From positions 7,812,001-7,876,000 of the forward strand of contig NZ_BAABIS010000001.1 of the NCBI RefSeq assembly GCF_039542905.1: a stretch of DNA of 64,000 bases, in the 5' to 3' direction. The first letter of the stretch is position 1. The number at the start of each line of letters is the position of its first letter. Source of the DNA: Kitasatospora terrestris (GTDB lineage Bacteria; Actinomycetota; Actinomycetes; Streptomycetales; Streptomycetaceae). Made by a program: the position numbers and the translations under genes. Below are positions 43,611 to 52,598 of the stretch, one piece after another. Below the pieces are notes generated by a model. The model did no database searches. It was not told where the DNA came from and saw nothing but the letters and a program-made list of their open reading frames with translations.

Positions 43611-43750
43611 GACTCTCCTAGATGATCGGTAAAGCGGAACTTATGTCTACGATCAGCCGCGAGAGGATGCCGGACGGCGCCACCGCACAGTCACCGGGAT
43701 GGACGAAGCGGATGCCCTTCGTGGGCGAATCCGGCTCCCGCGGCCGGGTC

Positions 43751-43778
43751 GGCGCGAGATCGGCGCGAGATCGGCGCG
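43751..43778. repeat. 11-bp direct repeats upstream of surface protein gene
   Basis: GGCGCGAGATC occurs twice in a row and a partial third copy begins, inside the 192-bp gap 43611-43802. It lies ~140 bp upstream of the surface protein start. The role is unknown. Confidence 0.4.
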
Positions 43779-43802
43779 GGGGCGGTACGGGTCCGGCGCG
43801 GG

Positions 43803-45299
43803 TCAGCCGGTCGGACGACCCGTCAGGACCGTACGGGCCCCGGCGTGGTCGCCGGTGGCCAGCAGCAGCTGGGCCGTCCGGTGACGGGTCTCCAGGGCGA
43901 GGGCCGGGTCGGTGCTGTCGAGCGGATGCAACTGGGGCACCAGGGAACGGAGTTCGGCGAGTGCGGCGGTGTGGTCGCCGAGCCGGTCCAGGCACTGCGC
44001 GGCCTCGATGCGCAGGCGCAGGGTCTGCGGATCGGTCGGGCCGGCGTCGGCGGCGGAGCGCTCGGCCAGCAGCCGCAGCTCCGGGAGCGCGGCGTGGAAG
44101 CGGCCGGCCTCCATCAGCGTCGCGGCGTACTGCCTGCGCAGCATGTGGACGACGGTCGCGTGCGGGCCGTGGGTCCGTGCGGCGGCGGTCAGGGCGTCGC
44201 CGAGCACGTCCACGGCGTCGGTGATCCGGCCGGTGTCCAGCAGTCGCTTGGCCTCCTCGACGGCGGCGGCGAGGTCGGCGTTCCCGGTGGTGGTCGGCGC
44301 GGCGGCGCCGGGAGCGGCAGGGGTCGGACCGGCAGCGGCCGGGGCGGGCGCGGACGGCCGGGGCGGGCGCGGGGGAGGCCCGCCGTGCCAGGGCGCGTAC
44401 GGCTGCCGGAACGGCCGGGTCGGGTCCATCGGCACGCCGGGGCCGTCGAGGGCGGACGGGACCGCCGCGGGCAGCAGGGGTTCCAGCGCGCGGTGGACCT
44501 CGGCCGCGTCCGCCGGCCGGTCCCGCGGGTCCTTGGCGAGCAGGCGCAGGACCAGGTCCTCCAGCGGCTCCGGCACCTCGGGCCGGAGCCGGCGCAGCGG
44601 CACGGGCGCCTCGTGGAGGTGCTGGTGCAGCACGGCGAGGGGCGTCGGGCGGGCGAACGGGACGGTGCCGCCGAGCAGTTCGTGCAGGATGACGCCGAGC
44701 GAGTACAGGTCGGTGCGCGGGCCGACCTCCTCACCGAGGGCCTGTTCGGGGGCCATGTACGCCGGGCTGCCGATGTGCGAGCCGGTGAGGGTGAGCCGGG
44801 TGGTGTCGGCGCCCAGGACGGTGACGAGGCCGAGGTCGAGCACGACCAGGGTGCCGTCCGGGCGGACCATGACGTTGCGCGGCTTGAGGTCGCGGTGGAC
44901 GGCGGGCACCGCGTGGACGGCGGCCAGCACCGGGCAGAGCTGCGCCGCCACGGCGACCGCCCACGGCCAGGGGTACGGCTCGTGCTCGGCCAGGTGCTCG
45001 GCCAGGTCCGCGCCGCGGACGTGCTGCATCACCAGGTAGAGGTCCTCGCCCTCGCAGGCGGCGTCGTGCACGGTGACCAGCCCGGGGTGGTCGACCTGGG
45101 CGGTGACCCGGCACTCCCGGCCGAAGCGCCGCCGCAGTTCGTCGGACTGCTCCGGGCCGGAGATCCGGTCGGGCCGGAGCAGCTTGACGGCCACTTGCCG
45201 GTCGAGGGTGCGGTCGTGGGCCGCCCAGACCTGTCCCATGCCGCCCTGCCCGATGAGCGTCACCAGCTCGTAGCGCCCGGCGAGGAGCCGACCCTTCAC
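43803..45299 (-). CDS. Serine/threonine protein kinase with TPR-like C terminus
   Basis: This 498-residue protein starts at GTG 45299, which overlaps the upstream stop as GTGA. The kinase domain spans residues 10-275: glycine loop GQGGMGQVW, Lys39 in VAVK, catalytic HRDLKPRN near residue 132, APE-like motif in SPAYMAPEQ. The metal-binding DFG is DLG (VVLDLGLVT). A Pro/Ala-rich linker leads to helical TPR-like repeats (about 340-498). No membrane helix is present, so the kinase is soluble and may dock on the membrane protein encoded just upstream. The domain resembles Hanks-type PknB kinases; PASTA repeats are absent. Confidence 0.92.
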   Translation of the reverse strand: MKGRLLAGRYELVTLIGQGGMGQVWAAHDRTLDRQVAVKLLRPDRISGPEQSDELRRRFGRECRVTAQVDHPGLVTVHDAACEGEDLYLVMQHVRGADLAEHLAEHEPYPWPWAVAVAAQLCPVLAAVHAVPAVHRDLKPRNVMVRPDGTLVVLDLGLVTVLGADTTRLTLTGSHIGSPAYMAPEQALGEEVGPRTDLYSLGVILHELLGGTVPFARPTPLAVLHQHLHEAPVPLRRLRPEVPEPLEDLVLRLLAKDPRDRPADAAEVHRALEPLLPAAVPSALDGPGVPMDPTRPFRQPYAPWHGGPPPRPPRPSAPAPAAAGPTPAAPGAAAPTTTGNADLAAAVEEAKRLLDTGRITDAVDVLGDALTAAARTHGPHATVVHMLRRQYAATLMEAGRFHAALPELRLLAERSAADAGPTDPQTLRLRIEAAQCLDRLGDHTAALAELRSLVPQLHPLDSTDPALALETRHRTAQLLLATGDHAGARTVLTGRPTG

Positions 45300-45814
45300 G
45301 GGCGGTCCTGCCGCTGGAGGTAGCTGCTCAACTCGTCCAGCCCGGCCCGGACCTGCCCGATGCGGTCCTGCGGCGGCGGCACGGCCGCGGGCGGGTACGC
45401 CGGCGGGACGGGCGCCGGCACGGCCCGGGCCGGGTCGGGCAGGGCCGCGTCGGGCCAGGCCGGCCGGTGGGGCAGGGTGCCCGCGGTCGCCCCCGGGCGC
45501 GGCCGGAGGCGGACGGCGAGGACGTACGCCGAGACGAAGACCGCGTTCCCGAGCAGGAACACCATGCCGACGGTGGTCCGCCAGTCGTCCGCGGTCCCGA
45601 CCAGCGCCATGCCGCCGACGGACGCCACCCCCGTCCCGGCGAACAGCAGCCAGTCGCGGACGCGGCGGTGCACCAGCGCCGGCCACAGCATCGGGACCCA
45701 GGCCAGCATGCCGAGGCTCGCCAGCGAGACGGCGGCGAGCACGATCCGCGCGGCCATGGTCCACGCCCGCACGGCGCGGCTGGGCCCCGGCGGTGTCGGG
45801 TCGGGGCCGTACAT
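45296..45814 (-). CDS. Small membrane protein coupled to the kinase gene
   Basis: This 172-residue protein starts at ATG 45814 with AGGAG upstream. Three to four hydrophobic segments lie between residues 20 and 105 (ARIVLAAVSLASLGMLAW, then LLFAGTGVASVGGMALVG, then MVFLLGNAVFVSAYVLAV). A Pro/Ala-rich cytoplasmic stretch and a short helix, QVRAGLDELSSYLQRQ, end the protein. Its stop overlaps the kinase start by four bases, which suggests translational coupling and a shared task. The family is not recognised. Confidence 0.82.
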   Translation of the reverse strand: MYGPDPTPPGPSRAVRAWTMAARIVLAAVSLASLGMLAWVPMLWPALVHRRVRDWLLFAGTGVASVGGMALVGTADDWRTTVGMVFLLGNAVFVSAYVLAVRLRPRPGATAGTLPHRPAWPDAALPDPARAVPAPVPPAYPPAAVPPPQDRIGQVRAGLDELSSYLQRQDRP

Positions 45815-45916
45815 GGCGGGACTCCTGGTCGGCGGGTCGGCGGGTCGGGTCGGCGGTGTGCCGGGGTCAGCCTACCGATCCCCGCCGCCGGGGCGTCCGC
45901 CGCACCGGGGGCGGGC

Positions 45917-47938
45917 TCAGGAGGGGCCCACGCTCCCGTCGGTCAGTCCGTCGTACAGGCCCTGGACCAGCAGTTCGCCCAGTCGGGCGGCCGACCGTGA
46001 CGCCTCCTCGAAGGCGGCGACGGAGCGGAACCGCTCGCCGTAGCGCCGCTGGTCGGCGGGCGGCAGCCGCGGCACCTGGAGCCTGCGCACGTCCAGCCGG
46101 GTCGCGGACGAGGTGAAGCTGCTGGCCTGCCGGCTGTTGGCGGTGCTGCGCAGGAACCCGGCGAGGAACCACGGGTCCAGGACGGCGGGGTCGGTCCGCA
46201 GCAGGTACACGTTGCGGCCGAGTGCGGCACCCGCGGTGGCGTCGTCGATCACCCGGGCGGTGGCACCCCGCCCGAGCGCCGGGATCACCACGTCGCCGGC
46301 CCGGACGAGGACCGGCTCCTCCGACGCCCCGTCCGGCAGCGCGCCGGACGGCGCGCCGCCGGTCACGACGTCGTGCTCGGTCAGGACCGGCGGGCCGCCG
46401 CCCGGGCCGGACCCGGGGCCGCCGGTCAGCACCGACAGGGCCCCGGTCCGGGCGAGTTCGCCGATGCTCGTCATCGCCCAGTGCGCGGGCGGGCCGGGCG
46501 TTCCGGCGGTCGGTGCCAGGTCCAGGGCGTGCCGCAGGGCGGCGGTCAGCCGGTCGCGGACCTCCTCCACGCCCTCGCCGGCGTCCGCCGCCCGGGTCGG
46601 CAGGTGCCGGGCCGGGGTCACGTCCACGTCGTCGTCCAGCAGGTCGACCAGGGGGACGGTCCGGCTGACGCCGGGGCGGTCGGGTGCGGAGCCGTCCCGG
46701 TCGAAGGCGTGCCACGCGTCCAGGACCGTGCCGCGGAGCTCCTGCCACGGCACCCTGTCCTGGCCCTCGGAGCGGTCGGCGACGTCCACCACCAGGAGCT
46801 GCTGCGGTGCGGGCGTGTCGGCCGCGGGCCTGCGCAGCACCCACAGGTGCAGCGGGATCCCGAACGGCGGTGCCGCGCCCGCGGGCAGCGCGACCACGGC
46901 CCGCAGCGCGCCCCGCCGCAGCAGGTCGGCCCGGATGCGGCGGCCCGAGCGGCGGGACGCGGCGGCGGGCGGCATCAGCAGGACGGCGGCGCCGTGCTCG
47001 CGGACGCGGGCGAGGGCGTGCTGCACCCAGGCCAGCTCGGACTCGGTCCGCGGCGGCAGGCCGTACTCCCAGCGGGGGTCGTAGGCGAGTTCCTCGTGGC
47101 CCCAGGCGCGCTCGTTGAACGGCGGGTGGCACAGCACGGCGTCCGCGCGCAGCCCGGTGTGCTCGTCGGCGCGGAGGCTGTCGCCGACCCGGATCCGTAC
47201 GGGGGCGTCCGTGTGCAGGGCGAGGCGCAGCGCGGTGAGCGCGGCGAGGTCCGGGTCGGCCTCCTGGCCGGCCACGGTGGTGGCGGTGCCGGCGGCCAGC
47301 AGCAGCCCGCCGTATCCGCAGGCGGGGTCCAGCACCGGGCCGGCCGGGCCGGCGAGTTCGGCCATCAGCTCGGACAGCGGCGCGGGGGTGAGCGTGTACT
47401 GCCGGGGCCCGGCCTCCAGGTGGCGGCCCATCAGGAACTCGTACGCCGGGCCGGCGCCGAGTTCGTCCGCGAGCTGCGCGCCGCCGCGCACCAGCGGCAG
47501 GCGCCCGGTGAGCCCGGGCCCCTCGGGCACCGGGACCGGGTGGCCTTCGCCCAGGCGGGCCCGGAGGGCCTCGGCGAGCGCGTCGGGCAGCTCGCGGCCG
47601 AGCCGGGCGTCGTCCGCGGCGAGCAGCCGCCGCCACTCGGCGGGACGGGCGTGGAGCAGCAGGACGGCGCCGACCAGGCGCAGGGCGGCGGCGGCCCCGC
47701 CCGGGTCCTGTTCGACCTGCTGCCAGACCAGTTCCCGCAGGGGCACCTGGTCGACCTTGCCCTGCTCGCGCAGCCACTGCTCCACCTCGGCCAGGTCGAA
47801 CACCGGGCTGGTGTCGGTGCCGCCGACGGGCTTGGGGAAGTCGCTGTGCCGGCGCCGCCAGTTGCTGACGGCGGCCCGGCCGACCCCGGCGAAGCGCGCG
47901 ATCCCGGCCGCGGTGACTTCGGTCCTGTTCTCCGGCAC
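45917..47938 (-). CDS. Orphan N-6 DNA methylase with N-terminal HTH and specificity-like C terminus
   Basis: This 673-residue protein starts at GTG 47938, chosen over the upstream ATG because GGAGGG lies seven bases before it. A MerR-like helix-turn-helix (VTAAGIARFAGVGRAAVSNWRRR) is followed by a helical HsdM-like region. AdoMet motif I is LDPACGYGGLLLAAG, and motif IV reads CHPPFN, with His271 at the position that is Asn or Asp in normal N6 methylases. The C terminus (about residues 515-665) resembles half of a type I specificity subunit, ending SSFTSSATRLDVRRLQVPRLP. No restriction, S-subunit or BREX/Pgl gene is adjacent. It may be a solitary methylase or a DNA-binding protein without methylation. 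Confidence 0.88.
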   Translation of the reverse strand: MPENRTEVTAAGIARFAGVGRAAVSNWRRRHSDFPKPVGGTDTSPVFDLAEVEQWLREQGKVDQVPLRELVWQQVEQDPGGAAAALRLVGAVLLLHARPAEWRRLLAADDARLGRELPDALAEALRARLGEGHPVPVPEGPGLTGRLPLVRGGAQLADELGAGPAYEFLMGRHLEAGPRQYTLTPAPLSELMAELAGPAGPVLDPACGYGGLLLAAGTATTVAGQEADPDLAALTALRLALHTDAPVRIRVGDSLRADEHTGLRADAVLCHPPFNERAWGHEELAYDPRWEYGLPPRTESELAWVQHALARVREHGAAVLLMPPAAASRRSGRRIRADLLRRGALRAVVALPAGAAPPFGIPLHLWVLRRPAADTPAPQQLLVVDVADRSEGQDRVPWQELRGTVLDAWHAFDRDGSAPDRPGVSRTVPLVDLLDDDVDVTPARHLPTRAADAGEGVEEVRDRLTAALRHALDLAPTAGTPGPPAHWAMTSIGELARTGALSVLTGGPGSGPGGGPPVLTEHDVVTGGAPSGALPDGASEEPVLVRAGDVVIPALGRGATARVIDDATAGAALGRNVYLLRTDPAVLDPWFLAGFLRSTANSRQASSFTSSATRLDVRRLQVPRLPPADQRRYGERFRSVAAFEEASRSAARLGELLVQGLYDGLTDGSVGPS

Positions 47939-48010
47939 TGACTGACCCTCCAGCGGCTGCGCGATCACGGCGATCGGATTCTACAACCTGCCTCACGGAG
48001 GGATCGCGTG

Positions 48011-48039
48011 TTGACGCGGTTCACACGTCATGGTCTGAT
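48011..48039 (+). promoter_or_regulatory. Candidate housekeeping promoter of lipoprotein gene
   Basis: TTGACG at 48011-48016 and TCTGAT at 48034-48039 are spaced 17 bp, about 48 bp before the lipoprotein start. The -35 is near consensus; the -10 matches four of six bases. Confidence 0.45.
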
Positions 48040-48086
48040 TGGCGCGCCGCTCACCCAATCTTCTCGTTCGAAAGGTGCACAGCCTC

Positions 48087-48839
48087 ATGTCGCAGCTGTT
48101 CCGCCGGACCGCCCTCCTCGCCTGCACCACCGGTGCGATCCTCGGCCTCGGCGCCTGTGCCTCCGGAGCCGCCCACGACCCGGCCACCAAGGGCGCCTCC
48201 CCGGCCGCCGCTACCGGCTCCTCCGCCTCGCCGATCCCCGGCCCGGCCGCGGGCACCGACGGCCTGCCCAACGGCGACAAGCTCAACGCGATGCTCCTGC
48301 AGGCCGCCGCGCTCCCCCCGACGCTCCGGCTCGACGCCACCGGCACGAAGAGCACCGGCAACGGCTTCAACCCGCCCCTCGCGCCGTCCGCCGTCCCGGC
48401 CTCGGAGGCCTGCACGATGCTCGGCGGCACGGCGTGGATCCGGGTGGCCGGGATCGAGGGCGCCTCCTTCGCCCAGAACGACTACATGGACGACTCGCAG
48501 AACATGTTCGCCCAGGAGCTGAACGCCTTCCGGGGCGGCGACGCGCAGAAGGCCATGGCCGGCCTCAAGCAGGCCGTCACCGGCTGCCACAGCTTCACCG
48601 AGGAGCAGAACGGCCAGAAGTTCGCGGTGACCGCCGCCCTCAAGGACCTGCCCGGTGTCGGTGACGAGGCCTTCCAGGCCACCCTCACCTCGCCGGACTG
48701 GACCGGCGGCACCACGCTGGTCGCCGCCCGGGTCGGCAGCGTCGTGGTCACCACCCTGTACAACGACCAGAAGTCCACCGGGGCCGCCGGGGTGGACCTC
48801 ACGAAGGCCCTGGTCAAGAACGTCGCCGCCGCGCACTGA
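48087..48839 (+). CDS. Secreted lipoprotein, function unknown
   Basis: This 250-residue protein starts at ATG 48087 with an AAAGGTG site upstream. The signal peptide ends in the lipobox LGAC (Cys24). A Ser/Ala/Pro-rich tether of ~35 residues precedes a folded domain of ~190 residues. That domain has two widely spaced Cys (SEACTMLGG and TGCHSF) likely to form a disulfide, and strands such as WTGGTTLVAARVGSVVVTTLYN. It resembles sensor-domain-like lipoproteins of mycobacteria and streptomycetes (PknH-sensor-type pattern), but I am not certain. It is divergent from the methylase gene. Confidence 0.88.
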   Translation: MSQLFRRTALLACTTGAILGLGACASGAAHDPATKGASPAAATGSSASPIPGPAAGTDGLPNGDKLNAMLLQAAALPPTLRLDATGTKSTGNGFNPPLAPSAVPASEACTMLGGTAWIRVAGIEGASFAQNDYMDDSQNMFAQELNAFRGGDAQKAMAGLKQAVTGCHSFTEEQNGQKFAVTAALKDLPGVGDEAFQATLTSPDWTGGTTLVAARVGSVVVTTLYNDQKSTGAAGVDLTKALVKNVAAAH

Positions 48840-48848
48840 ACGCGAGGC

Positions 48849-48880
48849 CCGGCCGGCGCGGCGACGTCCGCGCCGGCCGG
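48849..48880. terminator. Terminator of lipoprotein gene
   Basis: Perfect 13-bp arms at 48849-48861 and 48868-48880 with a 6-base loop, ten bases after the stop codon. Confidence 0.75.
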
Positions 48881-48943
48881 ACCGGCGATGCCGCCGGAGA
48901 CGGGCCCGACACCGCAGGGGAGCGCCGGGCCCACCTCCGCTCC

Positions 48944-48981
48944 GCCGGGCCACGGGCGTTGTGGGACGCCCGCGGTCCGGC
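48944..48981. repeat. Dispersed hairpin element, copy 2
   Basis: An imperfect 15-bp stem with an 8-base loop TTGTGGGA. The right arm CGCCCGCGGTCCGG is identical to that of the hairpin at 38881-38918, and the loops differ by one base. The left arm differs at paired positions. Confidence 0.6.
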
Positions 48982-49061
48982 TCCCCCCGCATCCGCCGCC
49001 GACCGCTCCGGGCCGACGGGCCGGGCGTAGAGTGCGGGGAGTCGAACGGGGGAGGTGCGGC

Positions 49062-50243
49062 ATGCCGCAGCGTCAGGCGGTGGTGGTCGGCGCCGGGATC
49101 GGGGGCCTGACGGCCGCCGTCGCCCTGCTCCGGCGCGGCTGGCGGGTCACCGTCTGCGAACGCGCCCCCGAACTCCCGGCCACCGGCGCCGGGATCGGCC
49201 TCGCGCCCAACGCCCTGCGCGCCCTCGCCGCGATCGGCAGCGACGCCGCGCACGCCGCCGGCAGCGCCGTGCCCGCCGCGATGGGGGTGCGCCGCGCGGA
49301 CGGCCGATGGCTCACCCGGGCCACCACCGCCGAGCTGGCGGCCCGCTACGGCACACCCCCGATCGCCGTCCCGCGCCCGGCGCTCACCGCGGCGCTGGCC
49401 GCCGAACTGCCGCCGCAGGCCGTCCGGTTCGGCACCGCCGTGACCGCCGTCGACGACCCGGAGGGCCGCCCGACCGTCCGCACGGACGGCGGCCCGGACC
49501 TCCCCGCCGACCTGGTGGTCGCCGCCGACGGCATCCACAGCCCGCTGCGCCGGGCCCACTTCCCGGGCCACCCCGGCCTGCACTACCTCGGCGAGCGGGC
49601 CTGGCGGGCCCTGGTCGACGCCCCGGACCTGCGGATCCCGGCGATGAGCGAGACCTGGGGGCGGGGCGGGCGCTTCGGCATCACCCCGCTCTCCGACGGC
49701 CGGTACTACCTCTACGCCACCACGCCCGCCCCGGCCGGCACCCGGTCGGCCGACCCCGGCGCCGAACTCCGCCGCCGCTTCGGCGCCTGGCACGACCCGA
49801 TCCCCGACCTGCTGGACCGGGTCGAGCGCCTCGACCCCGGCGCCGTCCTGCAGAACGACCTCTACGACCTGGCCGCCCCGCTCCCGCGCCTGCACCACGG
49901 CCGGATCGCCTGGCTCGGCGACGCCGCCCACGCCATGGCCCCCAACCTCGGCCAGGGCGGCTGCCAGGCCGTCGAGGACGCGGTGGTCCTCGCCCACCTG
50001 CTGCCCGCCGGGGACACCGCCGAGGGCCCGGACACCACCCCGGCCGCCCTCGCCGCGTACACCGCGGCCCGCCGCGACCGCACCGACGCCGTGCGCGTCC
50101 GGGCGCGCCGGGTCGGCCGCCTGGGCGCCCTGCGCAGCCCGCTCGCGGGGGCGGCCCGCGACCTGGCGGTCCGCGCCACGCCCACCCGCCTGGCGCTGCG
50201 CGGCATGGACGACCTGTTCAACGGGTTCCGCCTGCCCGGGTAG
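49062..50243 (+). CDS. FAD-dependent monooxygenase (PHBH/UbiH-like)
   Basis: This 393-residue protein starts at ATG 49062 with GGGGGAGG upstream. Group A flavin monooxygenase marks are present: VVGAGIGGLTAAVAL at the N terminus, the middle DG motif VVAADGIHSPLRR, and WLGDAAHAMAPNLGQGGCQAVEDA near the C terminus. These enzymes hydroxylate aromatic or polyketide substrates using NAD(P)H; the substrate is not evident. Its last 26 bases overlap the end of the convergent TetR gene. Confidence 0.93.
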   Translation: MPQRQAVVVGAGIGGLTAAVALLRRGWRVTVCERAPELPATGAGIGLAPNALRALAAIGSDAAHAAGSAVPAAMGVRRADGRWLTRATTAELAARYGTPPIAVPRPALTAALAAELPPQAVRFGTAVTAVDDPEGRPTVRTDGGPDLPADLVVAADGIHSPLRRAHFPGHPGLHYLGERAWRALVDAPDLRIPAMSETWGRGGRFGITPLSDGRYYLYATTPAPAGTRSADPGAELRRRFGAWHDPIPDLLDRVERLDPGAVLQNDLYDLAAPLPRLHHGRIAWLGDAAHAMAPNLGQGGCQAVEDAVVLAHLLPAGDTAEGPDTTPAALAAYTAARRDRTDAVRVRARRVGRLGALRSPLAGAARDLAVRATPTRLALRGMDDLFNGFRLPG

Positions 50244-50904
50244 CGGCCCCCCGCGGCGGGTGCGGCGCGTCGGCCCGCGCGTCCGTCGTGCCCGGGTACA
50301 GGACTGCGAGGATCCGCTCGAAGCGGGCGACCATGTCGGCCGCGCTCTGCTCGGGACGGTGCTGCCACCACGCCACCGCGGCGCTCACGTTGCCGTACCA
50401 CAGGTGCGTGGCCAGGTCGGCGTCCAGCGGATCGCCGGCCGGGGGGAGGCCGAGGACTTCGCCCACGCCGATCGCGCCCAGGCGGTTGAGCTCCCGCCGG
50501 TGGACGGCGGCCGCCTCGTGCAGCGGGCCGTGCGCGGGCACGGTGGTGTCGTAGACCAGGGTCCACTCGTACACCCGCGACTCGAGCGTCCGGAAGATCG
50601 CCTCCAGGGTGCGGGCGGCGCGGGTGAGGTCCGAGGGCCCCCGCTGCGCGGACCGCACCGCGTCGACCAGCCGGGTGCCGGCGCGCTCCAGGCAGGTCAG
50701 GTACAGGCCGTCCTTCGACGCGAAGTACTCGTAGATCATCGGCTTGGTGATCCCGGCCCGCGCGGCCACCTCCGCGGTCGAGCCGCGCGCGTACCCCTTG
50801 CGGCCGAACTCCTCCGCCGCCGCGTCCAGGATCAGCCGCTCCCGCTCCCGGCGGGGCATTCCCTTGGTCCCGACCCTGCGGGCGGCCCCCGGCTGGTTGC
50901 TCAT
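50218..50904 (-). CDS. TetR/AcrR family transcriptional regulator
   Basis: This 228-residue protein starts at ATG 50904. The N-terminal helix-turn-helix (RLILDAAAEEFGRKGYARGS, then EVAARAGITKPMIYEYFASKDGL) is standard for TetR. The C terminus is a helical ligand domain with several Trp residues (NVSAAVAWWQHRP). It is divergent from the FAD-linked oxidase gene over only 63 bp, so that gene is the likely target. Confidence 0.92.
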   Translation of the reverse strand: MSNQPGAARRVGTKGMPRRERERLILDAAAEEFGRKGYARGSTAEVAARAGITKPMIYEYFASKDGLYLTCLERAGTRLVDAVRSAQRGPSDLTRAARTLEAIFRTLESRVYEWTLVYDTTVPAHGPLHEAAAVHRRELNRLGAIGVGEVLGLPPAGDPLDADLATHLWYGNVSAAVAWWQHRPEQSAADMVARFERILAVLYPGTTDARADAPHPPRGAATRAGGTR

Positions 50905-50926
50905 GCCCGCATCCTATGCCAATCTG

Positions 50927-50936
50927 ACCGCTCGGT
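50927..50936. promoter_or_regulatory. Candidate TetR operator between tetR and FAD-linked oxidase genes
   Basis: ACCG-CT-CGGT lies centrally in the 63-bp divergent gap, with TGACCGCTCGGTAAC as the wider imperfect dyad. The arms are short, so this is a weak prediction. Confidence 0.4.
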
Positions 50937-50967
50937 AACTTACCTGGCGTTCAGATGGGGGGCGGAC

Positions 50968-52596
50968 GTGAGCGGCAGCGCGACGCGGTCGTGGTGGGGA
51001 TGGGGCAACGTCGAGGACGCGGTGGTCGGCGCGGAGCGCGCGGAGCTGACCCGGCGCGCCGCCGCGATGCTGCCCGGCGCCGACCTGACGGTCCATCGCG
51101 CGCCGCCGGTCCAGGCCCTCGGAGTGGGCCCGGCCCGCATCGGGGCGCCGAGGGCGCTGGCGGGGATCGCCTCGCAGGACGTGCGCGACCGGCTCGCGCA
51201 CAGCCACGGTCAGGCGTTCCGCGACGTGGCCCGCGCCCTGCTGGGCCGGCTGCCGCACGTGCCGGACCTGGTGCTGCGCCCGACCTCGGAGGAGCAGGTC
51301 GTGCAGGTGCTGGACTGGTGCGCCGGGGCGGGCGTCGCGGTCGTCCCGTTCGGCGGCGGCACCTCGGTGGTCGGCGGCGTCGAGCCCCGGGTGGGCGACG
51401 GGTACGCGGGCGCGGTCAGCCTCGACCTCACCGCGATGGACCGCGTCCTGGAGGTCGACCGCACCAGCCGGGCCGCGCTGGTCCAGGCCGGGGTGCTCGG
51501 CCCGCACCTGGAGCGGCAGTTGCGCCCGCACGGGTACACGCTGCGGTTCTTCCCGCAGTCCTTCGAGTTCTCCAGTCTCGGCGGCTGGCTGGCGACCCGG
51601 GCCGGCGGCCACTTCGCCACCGGGCCGACCCACATCGACGACCTCGCCGAGTCGCTGCGGGTGGTCACGCCCGCCGGCGCGGTGGAGAGCCGCCGGCTGC
51701 CCGCCTCGGGCGCCGGGCCGTCGCCGGACCGGATGTTCCTCGGGTCGGAGGGGGCGCTCGGCGTCATCACCTCGGCCTGGGTCAGGCTCCAGGACCGCCC
51801 GCGGTGGCGGGCCGGCGCCTCGGTGGGCTTCACCGACCACGACGCAGGCGTCCGGGCGGTGCGGGCGCTCGCCCAGTCCGGGCTCGATCCGGCCAACTGT
51901 CGCCTGCTGGACCCGATGGAGGCCCTGATCAACGCGGGCTCGCCGAACTCCGTCCTGGTGCTCGGCTTCGAGTCCGCCGACCGTCCCGTCACCGCGGAGC
52001 TGGAGCGTGCCCTGGAACTGTGCGCGGACCACGGCGGCGTCCCCACCGGGCCGCCGCGCTCCACCGACGGCGCCGACCGGGCCGCCCGCGACGCCGCCGC
52101 CGACACCTGGCGCGCGTCCTTCCTGCGGATGCCCTACCAGCGGGACGCCCTCGCGGCGCAGGGCATGATCGTGGAGACCTTCGAGACGGCCTGCACCTGG
52201 GACCGCCTCGACGCCCTGCGGGCGGCGGTCACCGCCGCGGCCGAGGACGCGATGCGCCAGGTCGGCGCCGTCGGTGTGGTGACCTGCCGCTTCACCCACG
52301 TCTACCCCGACGGGCCCGCCCCATACTTCGGCGTCTACGCGGCCGGCCGGTGGGGCAGCACCGTCGAGCAGTGGGACGAGATCAAGGCGGCGGTCTCCGA
52401 GGCCCTGCTCGCCCACGGCGGCACCATCACCCACCACCACGCGGTCGGCCGGGACCACCGGCCCTGGTACGACCGCCAGCGCCCCGACCTGTTCGCCGCC
52501 GCGCTGCGGGCCGGCAAGGCGGTCCTCGACCCGTCGGGGATCCTCAACCCCGGCGTGCTCCTCGACCCGGCCCCGGTGAGCACGGCCGCCCGTTGA
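50968..52596 (+). CDS. FAD-linked oxidase of the alkyl-DHAP synthase (VAO/PCMH) type
   Basis: This 542-residue protein starts at GTG 50968, which follows a G-rich site. The FAD-binding loop is VVPFGGGTSVVGG, followed by LDLTAMDRVLEVD, LGGWLATRAGGHFATG, and LGSEGALGVIT. The C-terminal domain has the His cluster ITHHHAVGRDHRPWY and ends with LDPSGILNPG. These are the marks of alkyldihydroxyacetonephosphate synthase-like enzymes of the vanillyl-alcohol oxidase superfamily, found in bacterial ether-lipid or catabolic contexts. The substrate is not certain. It is divergent from a tetR gene and ends at a strong terminator. Confidence 0.92.
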   Translation: MSGSATRSWWGWGNVEDAVVGAERAELTRRAAAMLPGADLTVHRAPPVQALGVGPARIGAPRALAGIASQDVRDRLAHSHGQAFRDVARALLGRLPHVPDLVLRPTSEEQVVQVLDWCAGAGVAVVPFGGGTSVVGGVEPRVGDGYAGAVSLDLTAMDRVLEVDRTSRAALVQAGVLGPHLERQLRPHGYTLRFFPQSFEFSSLGGWLATRAGGHFATGPTHIDDLAESLRVVTPAGAVESRRLPASGAGPSPDRMFLGSEGALGVITSAWVRLQDRPRWRAGASVGFTDHDAGVRAVRALAQSGLDPANCRLLDPMEALINAGSPNSVLVLGFESADRPVTAELERALELCADHGGVPTGPPRSTDGADRAARDAAADTWRASFLRMPYQRDALAAQGMIVETFETACTWDRLDALRAAVTAAAEDAMRQVGAVGVVTCRFTHVYPDGPAPYFGVYAAGRWGSTVEQWDEIKAAVSEALLAHGGTITHHHAVGRDHRPWYDRQRPDLFAAALRAGKAVLDPSGILNPGVLLDPAPVSTAAR

Positions 52597-52598
52597 CA

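Noticed and set aside
43863..45764. The kinase frame extended upstream to 45764
   Set aside because: The added N terminus is the out-of-frame shadow of the membrane protein gene; the GTG at 45299 with its GTGA overlap is the natural start.
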